Source: an uncultured Clostridium sp.
Lineage (GTDB): Bacteria; Bacillota_A; Clostridia; TANB77; CAG-508
Reading direction: 5' to 3'
Length of the DNA: 15,104 nucleotides
Assembly: GCA_946491915.1 (NCBI GenBank)
Contig: CAMLYR010000033.1
Location: 1 to 15,104, forward strand
Each line of letters opens with the position of its first letter. Positions within the stretch are counted from its first letter, which is position 1. The translations under genes and the position numbers were made by a program. Under the pieces are notes generated by a model, which saw only the letters and a list, made by a program, of their open reading frames with translations, was not told the origin of the DNA and made no database searches. Shown piece by piece: positions 1 to 7,908 of the stretch.

Positions 1-1
1 T

Positions 2-724
2 CAGCCTTATGATCAGGTATATGTCCGTCGCAGTCCGGGTTATCAGGCACAGCAGAACGTCGCCATTGAGGGTGAAATCCTTTTCGGAGGAAATTACGCC
101 ATGACCAGCCGTGAGGAACGTCTTTCTGATCTGGTGAATAAAGCCGGTGGTCCGACCAGTTACGCTTACCTGCGTGGTGCAAAGCTGACTCGTGTGGCTA
201 ATGCCAGTGAGAAGAAACGTATGAGCGATGTCGTCCGCTTAATGCAGAGACAGTTGGGTGAGGCCATGATTGATTCTTTGGGTATCCGCGTTGAAGATAC
301 CTTTACGGTTGGGATTGATTTGGAGAAGGCCTTGAGTAACCCTAAAGGTAATGCCGATCTTGTTTTGCGTGAAGGTGATGTGATCTCTGTTCCTAAGAAT
401 AATAATACCGTAACTATCAATGGTGCTGTCATGGTTCCGAATACGGTTTCTTATATACAGGGAAAAGATGTGGACTACTATTTGAATCAGGCCGGTGGTT
501 ATTCAGATAATGCGAAGAAGAGTAAGAAGTTCATCGTTTACATGAATGGTCAGGTGACGAAGGTGAAGGGTAGTGGTAAGAAACAGATTGAACCGGGTTG
601 TGAGATTATTGTGCCTAGTAAGGCTAAGAAGAAGGCGAATATTGGGAACATACTGGGTTATGCTACTTCCTTCAGTTCTTTGGGGATGATGATTGCTTCT
701 ATTGCCAATTTAATAAAAAAATGA
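2..724 (+). CDS. Wza-like polysaccharide export protein, SLBB domain (5'-truncated)
   Basis: The frame is open from base 2, so the gene begins before the window and 240 codons are visible; the first ATG at 101 lies inside the protein and is not a true start. The visible part carries soluble-ligand-binding beta-grasp (SLBB) signatures: an 'IEGEILFGGNYAM' stretch leading into 'LVNKAGG' near the window start, and a second 'ITINGAVMVPNTVSY'-like unit followed by 'YYLNQAGGYSDNAK'. It ends in 'GCEIIVPSK' and a short hydrophobic C-terminal segment. Such proteins form the outer-membrane channel for capsule or exopolysaccharide export; the N-terminal Poly_export domain and lipoprotein signal would lie upstream. 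It sits 16 bp before the Wzz-like gene, a standard Bacteroidales capsule pairing. Base composition is near 52% G+C at the 5' end and falls toward the stop codon. Confidence 0.9.
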   Translation, partial: QPYDQVYVRRSPGYQAQQNVAIEGEILFGGNYAMTSREERLSDLVNKAGGPTSYAYLRGAKLTRVANASEKKRMSDVVRLMQRQLGEAMIDSLGIRVEDTFTVGIDLEKALSNPKGNADLVLREGDVISVPKNNNTVTINGAVMVPNTVSYIQGKDVDYYLNQAGGYSDNAKKSKKFIVYMNGQVTKVKGSGKKQIEPGCEIIVPSKAKKKANIGNILGYATSFSSLGMMIASIANLIKK

Positions 725-740
725 TAACCTTTTTATTGCT

Positions 741-1865
741 ATGATGGAACAACGATTAGAAAAGGAGGCTCTTTCTGAATTAGATAAGAGCTTAAACAAA
801 GAGATCGAAATTGATTTGATAGATATTTTACGTAAAATAATTACTTATCGTAGAGTGCTATATAAAGCCGCTGGCATAGGATTGATTGTTGGTGTCGTTG
901 TAGCATTGAGTATGCCTAGTCAATATACAGTTCAGGTAACTCTTTCACCTGAAATAGGGAACTCGAAAGGAAGTGGTGGTCTAGCTGGGCTTGCTGCTTC
1001 TTTTTTGGGAAATGGAGTTACTATGGGAGAAACAGTAGATGCTTTAAATGCATCTCTTTCAGCAGATATAGTTTCTTCAACGCCTTTCTTATTAGAGATT
1101 TTAAACATGCAAGTTATTGTATCTCCAAAAGGGGATAGAATGGATTTAGGTTCCTATTTAGATCACTGCTCTTCGCCTTGGTGGAGTTATATAATTGGTT
1201 TTCCGAGTCTGATTATCAATGGAGTTCAGTCATTCTTTAAAGATGAACAAATAACAGATAAGATATCACAAGGAGCTATTGAACTGAGTAAAGAAGAAAA
1301 TGATAGAATTAATTTTCTGAAAAATCATATAACTGCTGGAATAGATAAAAAAACTGCAATAACTAGTATTTCTGTAACTTTGCAAGATCCCAAAGTTACT
1401 GCAATTGTTGCAGATTCTATAATTCATAAATTACAAGAATATATTATTAATTATCGTACATTCAAGGCTAAAGAGGATTGTGCTTATTTGAGCAAATTAT
1501 TTGAGGAACGGAAAGAAGAATATTATGTGGCCCAAGGAAATTATGCTGATTATATGGATAGTCATGATGATTTAATTCTCCAAAGTGTACGTGCTGAACA
1601 AGAACGATTGCAAAACGATATGAACTTAGCTTATCAGGTATATAGTCAAGTCGCTAATCAGTTGCAGGTTGCTAGAGCAAAAGTACAAGAAGAGAAGCCA
1701 ATATTTGCAGTGGTTGAACCGGCAGTTGTGCCATTGGAGCCTTCAGGCGTGAGTAAAAAAGTATATGTTTTATTGTTTGTGTGTATAGCAGTGATTTGTA
1801 CAGGTATTTGGATCCTATTTGGTAAGGATATATTGCTTCTTTTAAAAAATGAAATCAAAAAATAA
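741..1865 (+). CDS. Wzz-family chain-length determinant protein
   Basis: A 374-residue inner-membrane protein with the Wzz layout. A short cytoplasmic N-terminus contains 'IDLIDILRKII', then a first membrane segment (about residues 38-58) followed by the 'PSQYTVQVTLSPE' beta start of the periplasmic domain. A long charged, probably coiled-coil region follows (about 240-320). A proline-bearing 'VEPAVVPLEPSG' then leads into a second membrane segment (about 340-360) and a basic tail. No Walker-type tyrosine-kinase domain is fused. The role is to set polysaccharide chain length together with Wzy. The start is one of two adjacent ATGs (741 or 744), 16 bp after the export gene, so the two are probably co-transcribed. 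From here on the sequence is clearly more AT-rich than the export gene. Confidence 0.9.
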   Translation: MMEQRLEKEALSELDKSLNKEIEIDLIDILRKIITYRRVLYKAAGIGLIVGVVVALSMPSQYTVQVTLSPEIGNSKGSGGLAGLAASFLGNGVTMGETVDALNASLSADIVSSTPFLLEILNMQVIVSPKGDRMDLGSYLDHCSSPWWSYIIGFPSLIINGVQSFFKDEQITDKISQGAIELSKEENDRINFLKNHITAGIDKKTAITSISVTLQDPKVTAIVADSIIHKLQEYIINYRTFKAKEDCAYLSKLFEERKEEYYVAQGNYADYMDSHDDLILQSVRAEQERLQNDMNLAYQVYSQVANQLQVARAKVQEEKPIFAVVEPAVVPLEPSGVSKKVYVLLFVCIAVICTGIWILFGKDILLLLKNEIKK

Positions 1866-1903
1866 TTTCTAAACTAGTCTCATTTTATGGGGTAACTATT
1901 TAT

Positions 1904-3007
1904 ATGAATTATATATTTATAATCTTAGCTTTTGTAATCTCTGTTTTCATAGCGAGACTTATTATTCCTCGCATTCTCATGATTTCTCTTCGTAAGAAAC
2001 TATTCGATATTCCTGATGAGAGAAAAATACATAAACGTGCTATACCTCGCTTGGGGGGCGTCTCTTTCTTTCCTACGATATTGTTCTCTTGTTGTATAGT
2101 ATTGGCATTTCGTACTTTGACGGGGTATAGTATTTCAACTGTGCAAACAATATATGTGCTGCCAGAATATTTACTATTGGTGTGTGGTATGGTTCTTTTA
2201 TATTTGACAGGCATTGCTGACGATCTCATGGGGGTTCGTTATCGGCAGAAATTTGTGATTCAAATTATTTGTGCATGTTTTTTTTCAATTGCAGGACTTT
2301 GGATAAATAATCTTTATGGATTGTGTGGCATCTATTTTTTACCTGCATGGATTGGTATACCTTTAACTATATTAATTGTTGTTTTTATTACTAATGCTAT
2401 TAATTTGATAGATGGTATTGATGGGCTTGCTTCGGGGTTAAGTAGTGTATCTTTATTGGTTTTTGGACTTCTCTTTATTAATAAAGGTTTGTGGTCATAT
2501 AGCATGATTGCTTTTAGTACTGTTGGTGTACTTGTTCCTTTTTTTTATTATAATGTTTTTGGTAGTGCTGAACGTGATCGAAAGATATTTATGGGTGATA
2601 CAGGTAGTTTAACATTAGGATATATATTAAGTTTTTTAGCCATAAAATATAGTCAGAATAATGAAACTGTAACTTCTTATGCTGAAGGTGCCTTTGTTAT
2701 TGCTTTTAGTACTTTAATAGTTCCTGCCTTTGATGTTATTCGCGTTGTGATTGTCCGTGTTCGTAATAGGACGAGTCCTTTTGAACCTGATAAAAATCAT
2801 ATTCATCATAAGTTTCTTGCAATGGGATTCACCCCACGTAGAGCTATGGTAGTTATCTTGATGATTTCATGTGGTTTTAGTGGAGCGAATATATTGCTAA
2901 TGCCTTATGTTGATAATACGATAATGTTAGTAATGGATATTATTGTGTGGATTGGATTAAATTTATGGTGGGATAAGGTAAGAGATCGGAAAAAATATAG
3001 TAGCTAA
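1904..3007 (+). CDS. WecA/MraY-family undecaprenyl-phosphate sugar-1-phosphate transferase
   Basis: A 367-residue polytopic membrane protein (about 10-11 hydrophobic segments) of glycosyltransferase family 4 in Pfam terms (MraY/WecA/TagO). All family motifs are visible: the Mg-binding 'ADDLMG' (D106, D107), 'NLIDGIDGL' (N167, D170, D173), 'FMGDTGSL' (D232) and 'HIHH' at 299-302. The HIHH motif is typical of WecA/TagO-type enzymes that transfer GlcNAc-1-phosphate or a related N-acetylhexosamine-phosphate rather than phospho-MurNAc-pentapeptide. It would initiate the repeat unit on undecaprenyl phosphate at the inner face of the cytoplasmic membrane. It lies 38 bp after the Wzz gene and is followed by a 284-bp gap. 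The exact sugar cannot be read from sequence. No PglC/WcaJ-type initiator is seen in the window, so this is the likely initiating enzyme. Confidence 0.92.
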   Translation: MNYIFIILAFVISVFIARLIIPRILMISLRKKLFDIPDERKIHKRAIPRLGGVSFFPTILFSCCIVLAFRTLTGYSISTVQTIYVLPEYLLLVCGMVLLYLTGIADDLMGVRYRQKFVIQIICACFFSIAGLWINNLYGLCGIYFLPAWIGIPLTILIVVFITNAINLIDGIDGLASGLSSVSLLVFGLLFINKGLWSYSMIAFSTVGVLVPFFYYNVFGSAERDRKIFMGDTGSLTLGYILSFLAIKYSQNNETVTSYAEGAFVIAFSTLIVPAFDVIRVVIVRVRNRTSPFEPDKNHIHHKFLAMGFTPRRAMVVILMISCGFSGANILLMPYVDNTIMLVMDIIVWIGLNLWWDKVRDRKKYSS

Positions 3008-3291
3008 CTTTGGGCATTAAGTTCGATTGCTTTTTTTAGACTATCAATTACTTTGTAAACTATACGAGAAAATGTGTAAAAATGGGCTGGTAGATTTTAT
3101 TAACTCTCCGATATTTTTAGTCCAATAATGTTTTATCATATTTTTTCATCTTTATAACTCGATTAGTATTGCAATTTTGAAAATATTTGGCCTATAACAT
3201 ACTGTTTGTAATACTTTGATATAGTATAAGATGGATAATAAAGAGATAGAATAGTGTGTAAAAATAAGATGATTCCTCAATTTAAATAAGT
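3008..3291 (+). other. Intergenic gap inside the locus, possible internal promoter
   Basis: This is 284 bp of very AT-rich sequence with no supportable gene; it is the longest gap between genes in the locus. A weak match to the Bacteroides promoter pattern can be drawn: TTTG at 3186-3189, then 22 bases, then TACTTTG at 3212-3218, about 75 bp before the next start codon. The -7 element fits the TAnnTTTG consensus only imperfectly (one base short), so this is a suggestion. No strong hairpin with a T-run was found that would mark a terminator for the preceding gene. Confidence 0.3.
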
Positions 3292-5109
3292 ATGCAAGTT
3301 ATAATTTTAGCAGCCGGTATGGGGCGGAGACTGGGTGAACTAACCCAAGATAATACAAAATGTATGGTTACGGTAAATGGTGTTCGTTTAATTGATCGTT
3401 TACTTCGACAACTAGTTTCAGTTTCTAATCCCTTACATCGTATTGTGATTGTAATTGGCTATGAGGGTAAAAAACTGAAAGAATATTTAGGTAACTCTTA
3501 TCAACATATTCCTTTGGAATATGTTGAAAATCCTATTTATAATAAAACGAATAATATCTATTCCCTGTTTCTTGCGAAAGAGGAATTAGCATATGATGAT
3601 ACATTATTGGTAGAATCAGATTTGATTTTTGAAGATGGCGTTTTTGAAAAAGTATTGTCAAATCCTTTTCCAAATTTAGCTGTAGTAGCTAAATATGAAA
3701 GTTGGATGGATGGTACAATGGTTGTTCTTGATGGTGAGAATAATATTGTTACTTTTGTCCCAAAGTCGGCATTCAGCTACAATGATGTGGAACGCTATTA
3801 TAAAACAGCTAATATATATAAATTTAGTCGTGATTTTTCGGTGACTAAATATATTCCTTTTTTAGAGGCTTACAGTAAGGCGATGGGGACGAATGAATAT
3901 TATGAATCAGTTCTTCGGGTTCTTTCCATGCTAGATAAAACAGGATTGAAAGGATTGCCAATAGATAATATGAAATGGTATGAAATAGATGATGTACAAG
4001 ATTTAGATATTGCAGAAACTCTATTTGCTACAGATGGTAAAACAAAACAGCTTCGTTATCAACAACGTTATGGGGGGTATTGGCGTTTTCCGCATTTATT
4101 GGATTTTTGTTATTTAGTAAACCCTTATTTCCCGACTGAGAGAATGCGAAATGAACTTCGTGCTAGTTTTGATACATTATTGAGTGAGTATCCTTCAGGT
4201 ATGAAAGTAAATACTTTGTTAATGAGTAAATACTTTAATATTTATCAGGATTATGTTTGTATAGGTAACGGTGCTGCTGAACTGATAAAAACTCTTATGG
4301 AGCAACTTACAGGAAAATTAGGAGTTGTTTATCCTACTTTCGAAGAATACCCTAATCGTAAGGATAAAAACACATTGGTTCTATACATTCCCAATAATAG
4401 GGATTTTAGATATACGGTAAAAGAGTTGGAAGAATATTTTGAAGATAAAGATATTAGTTCGTTATTATTAATAAATCCAGATAATCCTTCGGGTAATTTT
4501 ATTTCTTGCGAGGATGTATTAAGTCTAGCAACTTGGGCCAAAATTAGAAATATTCGTTTGATTGTAGACGAATCATTTGTAGATTTTTCGATGGGGTCAG
4601 TTTCTAATACACTATTGTTAAATAGTATATTAGATAGCTTCTCAAATTTAGTTGTGATAAAAAGTATTTCTAAGTCTTATGGGGTACCAGGTTTACGTTT
4701 GGGAGTTCTTGCGACAAGTGACGCCTCGTTAGTTCAGATAATTCGTAAAGATGTTGCTATTTGGAATATCAATTCTTTTGCGGAATATTATATGCAGATC
4801 TTTGGTAAATATGAGAAAGATTATTTGGAGGCATGCCAGAAATTTATAGCAGAACGGGAACGTTTTTATATGGAACTTCAGAAGATTCCATTTTTGCGTG
4901 TAATTCCTTCCCAAGCAAATTATTTTTTATGTGAGATTATGGAAAAATATTCTTCATCTGAATTGGTTGGTGCGTTATTGGAGTCTGCAAATATATTGAT
5001 CAAAGATTGTTCTATGAAATTTGGATTTGAGCATAAGAATTATATACGTATTGCAGTAAGAAATGAACAAGAAAATAACAAGCTCCTTAGTGCTTTGATA
5101 CATTTATAG
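3292..5109 (+). CDS. LicC-like nucleotidyltransferase fused to CobD/HisC-like PLP enzyme
   Basis: A 605-residue two-domain protein. Residues 1 to about 245 are a sugar/choline-phosphate nucleotidyltransferase: 'LAAGMGRRLGELT' (6-18) with K23, 'IVIGYEGKKLKEYL', and 'NPIYNKTNNIYSLFLAKEEL', which resembles phosphocholine cytidylyltransferase LicC; this half ends at 'WYEIDDVQDL'. Residues about 255-605 are a fold-type I PLP enzyme: 'YGGYW' (260-264), 'GNGAAEL' (325-331), 'NPDNPSG' (395-401), D426 in 'DESF', Schiff-base lysine K461 in 'SISKSYGVPGLRLG', and R586 in 'YIRIAVR'. This half most resembles L-threonine-phosphate decarboxylase (CobD) and histidinol-phosphate aminotransferase. Inferred role: make an amino-alcohol phosphate from phosphoserine or phosphothreonine and activate it as a CDP derivative for the LicD-family protein downstream. 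Alternatives are a true aminotransferase acting on a phosphorylated substrate, or a different NTP. All key catalytic residues appear intact. Confidence 0.85.
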   Translation: MQVIILAAGMGRRLGELTQDNTKCMVTVNGVRLIDRLLRQLVSVSNPLHRIVIVIGYEGKKLKEYLGNSYQHIPLEYVENPIYNKTNNIYSLFLAKEELAYDDTLLVESDLIFEDGVFEKVLSNPFPNLAVVAKYESWMDGTMVVLDGENNIVTFVPKSAFSYNDVERYYKTANIYKFSRDFSVTKYIPFLEAYSKAMGTNEYYESVLRVLSMLDKTGLKGLPIDNMKWYEIDDVQDLDIAETLFATDGKTKQLRYQQRYGGYWRFPHLLDFCYLVNPYFPTERMRNELRASFDTLLSEYPSGMKVNTLLMSKYFNIYQDYVCIGNGAAELIKTLMEQLTGKLGVVYPTFEEYPNRKDKNTLVLYIPNNRDFRYTVKELEEYFEDKDISSLLLINPDNPSGNFISCEDVLSLATWAKIRNIRLIVDESFVDFSMGSVSNTLLLNSILDSFSNLVVIKSISKSYGVPGLRLGVLATSDASLVQIIRKDVAIWNINSFAEYYMQIFGKYEKDYLEACQKFIAERERFYMELQKIPFLRVIPSQANYFLCEIMEKYSSSELVGALLESANILIKDCSMKFGFEHKNYIRIAVRNEQENNKLLSALIHL

Positions 5110-5140
5110 TATTCTTCTTTATATCTTTTAATAAATTAAT

Positions 5141-5146
5141 AGGAAG
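5141..5146 (+). promoter_or_regulatory. Shine-Dalgarno-like AGGAAG before the flippase gene
   Basis: AGGAAG lies 7 bases before the ATG at 5154. Most genes in this window lack any such site, as is usual in Bacteroidales, so this supports the chosen start and may raise translation of the flippase gene. Confidence 0.4.
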
Positions 5147-5153
5147 TAACTTC

Positions 5154-6659
5154 ATGAACCAGTTAAAAATAGGTGCTGTCCTTTCTTATATCTCAATCTT
5201 TTTAACTAATATTATTGCTCTACTTTATACACCTTATTTGCTTCGAATGCTAGGGCAAAGTGAGTATGGGCTTTATTCATTAGTTGCTTCCGTTATAGCA
5301 TATCTTACCGTACTAGATCTAGGGTTTGGAAATGCTATTGTTCGCTATACTGCTAAATATCGGGTAGAAAACAGGCAAGAAGAACAATATGAAATGTTTG
5401 GTATGTTTCTGATTCTTTATATAGGTATTGGTGTTTTTGCTTTATTAATAGGTTTAGGCTTATATTTTAATGTCGATACTTTGTTTAGTTCATCAATGGA
5501 TTATGATGAAATACGAAAAATACAAATTATGATGCTATTAATGACATTAAATTTGGCAATAACTTTTCCCTTTAGCCTTTTTGGTTCCATTATCACTGCT
5601 TATGAGGATTTTATTTTTCAGAAATTAATTAATATTGCTCGTATTATATTAAACCCTTTGGTGATGGTTGTTATGTTGAATATGGGATATAAAGCCATTG
5701 GTATGGTAGTTGTTACGACACTTTTTAATATTGTAACTTTGCTGATAAACTATTGGTATTGCTGTCATAAGATAAAAATAAAAATTTATTTTCGGCGTTT
5801 TAGATGGGATTTTTTCAAGGAAATTTCGATATATTCTTTTTGGATTTTCTTGAGTGCTATTGTAGATAGAATATATTGGAGTACTGGACAATTTATTTTA
5901 GGGATTTATTATGGTGCTGCTGTTGTAGCAATTTATGCAGTTGCTATCCAATTTCAAGGTATATATATGGGATTTTCCAGTGCTATAACCAGTGTCTTTT
6001 TACCTAAGGTAACAGCTTTGATTGCCAATAATTCAGATAATAAAATAATATCAGACTTATTTATTCGAGTAGGGCGAATTCAATATATTATAATGAGTTT
6101 TATTTTGACAGGATTCATTCTGTTTGGACATTCATTTATTAAATTATGGGCAGGTGATAATTATGGAGAATCTTATTGGATTACTTTATGTTTTTTAATT
6201 CCACTAACAATTCCTTTAACTCAGAATTTAGGTATTACTATACTACAAGCGCGAAATCAAATGAAATTTAGATCTTTATTATATGTTTTGATTTCTATGT
6301 TTAGTTTGTCTATTTCCATACCTCTAGCAAAATATTATGCAGGAATAGGGTGTGCGCTTGGAGTATCTGTTGCATTGATAATTGGACAAATAATTATTAT
6401 GAATATCTATTATAAGAGAAAAATAGGCATTGATATTCCTCGTTTTTGGCGTGAAATAGCCAAAATGTCTCTTATTCCATTATTATTAGGGATATGCTCA
6501 TATATTATTTTATCTCAAATAACTCTTGATAAACCATTATATTTAGGGATTTCAATAATGATATTTTCTGTTTTATATATTTTTTTATTTTGGTATTGGG
6601 GATTAAATGCTTATGAACGACAATTATTATTGCCATTGCGTAATATTTACAAAAAATGA
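5154..6659 (+). CDS. wzx: Wzx-type polysaccharide flippase
   Basis: A 501-residue, highly hydrophobic protein with about 12-14 membrane segments, of the polysaccharide transport/MATE-like (MVF) superfamily. The N-terminal 'GAVLSYISIFLTNIIALLYT' followed by 'PYLLRMLGQSEYGLYSLV' and 'YLTVLDLGFGNAIVRYTAKY' is the family hallmark. It would flip the undecaprenyl-diphosphate-linked repeat unit from the cytoplasmic to the periplasmic face of the inner membrane. Specificity for a given repeat unit is not readable from sequence. It is 44 bp after the fusion gene and 18 bp before the polymerase gene, and starts the tightly packed block. Length is normal and no break is seen. Confidence 0.93.
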   Translation: MNQLKIGAVLSYISIFLTNIIALLYTPYLLRMLGQSEYGLYSLVASVIAYLTVLDLGFGNAIVRYTAKYRVENRQEEQYEMFGMFLILYIGIGVFALLIGLGLYFNVDTLFSSSMDYDEIRKIQIMMLLMTLNLAITFPFSLFGSIITAYEDFIFQKLINIARIILNPLVMVVMLNMGYKAIGMVVVTTLFNIVTLLINYWYCCHKIKIKIYFRRFRWDFFKEISIYSFWIFLSAIVDRIYWSTGQFILGIYYGAAVVAIYAVAIQFQGIYMGFSSAITSVFLPKVTALIANNSDNKIISDLFIRVGRIQYIIMSFILTGFILFGHSFIKLWAGDNYGESYWITLCFLIPLTIPLTQNLGITILQARNQMKFRSLLYVLISMFSLSISIPLAKYYAGIGCALGVSVALIIGQIIIMNIYYKRKIGIDIPRFWREIAKMSLIPLLLGICSYIILSQITLDKPLYLGISIMIFSVLYIFLFWYWGLNAYERQLLLPLRNIYKK

Positions 6660-6677
6660 AATGTCGGGACTATTCTT

Positions 6678-7907
6678 ATGGATATAAGAGCTTATTTTAG
6701 ATATAATGTACATGAACTAGCGTTCGTGATTATGTTTATTTTACTGTTTTTTCAGTCTATTCTATCTGACAGGATATGTTATGTTTTTAGTTATACTGAT
6801 GAATTATTTGCTGTGATAGGATTGATGACTCTTTCTTCTCCTTATGTTCGTAAATATGTTTTTATGCATAATACCTATGTGAAACGAATATTTAAATTAC
6901 TATTAGTTATACTAATTATCGGTTGTTTATCCACTATAAGGTATAAAATTCAATCAGACTTAATGGTTAATTTATATGATTGTTTTGCGTTAATGAAAAT
7001 GTTTGTAATTTGTTTTTTAGGTTTGTCGTTATTGTATAGGTGTAGTTTGAATAAAGTTCTGGAGATTATCTTTTTTTTGGTTTGTATGTATATATTGCTA
7101 GGGGGGATATTTGGAATTCTAAATCTTTTTGGAGATATAGGAATGTCAGAAGAATATAGATTTGGGATTCGAAATTTTCGTTTTATTAATTCAAATAGTG
7201 GTGATTATGCATCTATCCTTATCATAGCATTGTCAATTGTACATTTACAATCAGGAATGACTGGGAAAAAATATATTTTCTTGAAATTACTGACACTATT
7301 TTGTTTGATTTTAACATTAAGAGGTAAAGCTATTGGTATGGTTTTAACTTATACTGTTCTTATATGGCTTTTGAAATATTATAAAGGAATATCATTAAAA
7401 TCTCTAGCTATTTTAGCGATGATTGGTTTTGGAGGTGCATATTGGCAAATAAAATTCTATTTCGTAGATAATATTACTGCTAGGGGGCTGTTTTTGTTGT
7501 ATGGATTAATAACTGCTAATAATTTTTTCCCATTTGGAGCGGGCTTTTCTACTTACGGATCAAACATGGCTAAAGTAAATTATTCTCCATTATATACTGA
7601 ATATGGTTTTTCCTCTTATTATGGAATGAGTGCGGAACAGCCTCAGTTTCTTAACGATAATTTTTGGCCTATGATTATTGCTCAATTTGGTTGGATTAGT
7701 TTTATTTTGTACGCTTTTATTTTGGTCTTATTTTTTAAAATAGTAAATATTGAATTTTCTTTAAAACAACTCAAAATAGCTGGTTTTATACTTTTCTTTT
7801 TGTTAATTTATTCTTCTATAGGAGGGCCTATATTTGTCCACTATATTGGGTGTGCTTCCATCCTAGTTTTTTCTTTAGGTATTGCTCTTTCTCAAAAATA
7901 TAAATAA
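6678..7907 (+). CDS. wzy: Wzy-like repeat-unit polymerase, integral membrane
   Basis: A 409-residue protein made mostly of hydrophobic segments (about 10). A larger hydrophilic loop lies near residues 285-330, containing 'FGAGFSTYGSNMAKVNYS' and 'LNDNFWPMIIAQFGW'. That pattern, a late periplasmic loop followed by 'NFWP..AQFGW' and two or three closing membrane segments, is common in capsule and O-antigen polymerases. Wzy proteins have little sequence conservation, so the call rests on topology, size and place: it is the only unassigned polytopic protein in the locus and follows the flippase directly. It would join repeat units in the periplasm. An O-antigen-ligase-like role cannot be excluded. 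Confidence 0.78.
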   Translation: MDIRAYFRYNVHELAFVIMFILLFFQSILSDRICYVFSYTDELFAVIGLMTLSSPYVRKYVFMHNTYVKRIFKLLLVILIIGCLSTIRYKIQSDLMVNLYDCFALMKMFVICFLGLSLLYRCSLNKVLEIIFFLVCMYILLGGIFGILNLFGDIGMSEEYRFGIRNFRFINSNSGDYASILIIALSIVHLQSGMTGKKYIFLKLLTLFCLILTLRGKAIGMVLTYTVLIWLLKYYKGISLKSLAILAMIGFGGAYWQIKFYFVDNITARGLFLLYGLITANNFFPFGAGFSTYGSNMAKVNYSPLYTEYGFSSYYGMSAEQPQFLNDNFWPMIIAQFGWISFILYAFILVLFFKIVNIEFSLKQLKIAGFILFFLLIYSSIGGPIFVHYIGCASILVFSLGIALSQKYK

Positions 7908-7908
7908 T

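Noticed and set aside
101..103. ATG as start of the export protein
   Set aside because: The frame is open to the window edge and the upstream residues continue the SLBB domain, so the gene is cut by the window start.
3292..5109. Phosphonate (2-aminoethylphosphonate) activation as the role of the fusion
   Set aside because: PntC-like enzymes are related to LicC, but no PEP mutase or phosphonopyruvate decarboxylase gene is in the window, so a phosphate-ester product is favoured. A mutase outside the window would reopen this.
7882..7908. TTG start that would lengthen the DUF6625-type protein by nine residues
   Set aside because: It overlaps the end of the polymerase gene, while the ATG at 7909 follows the polymerase stop by one base and gives the usual family N-terminus.
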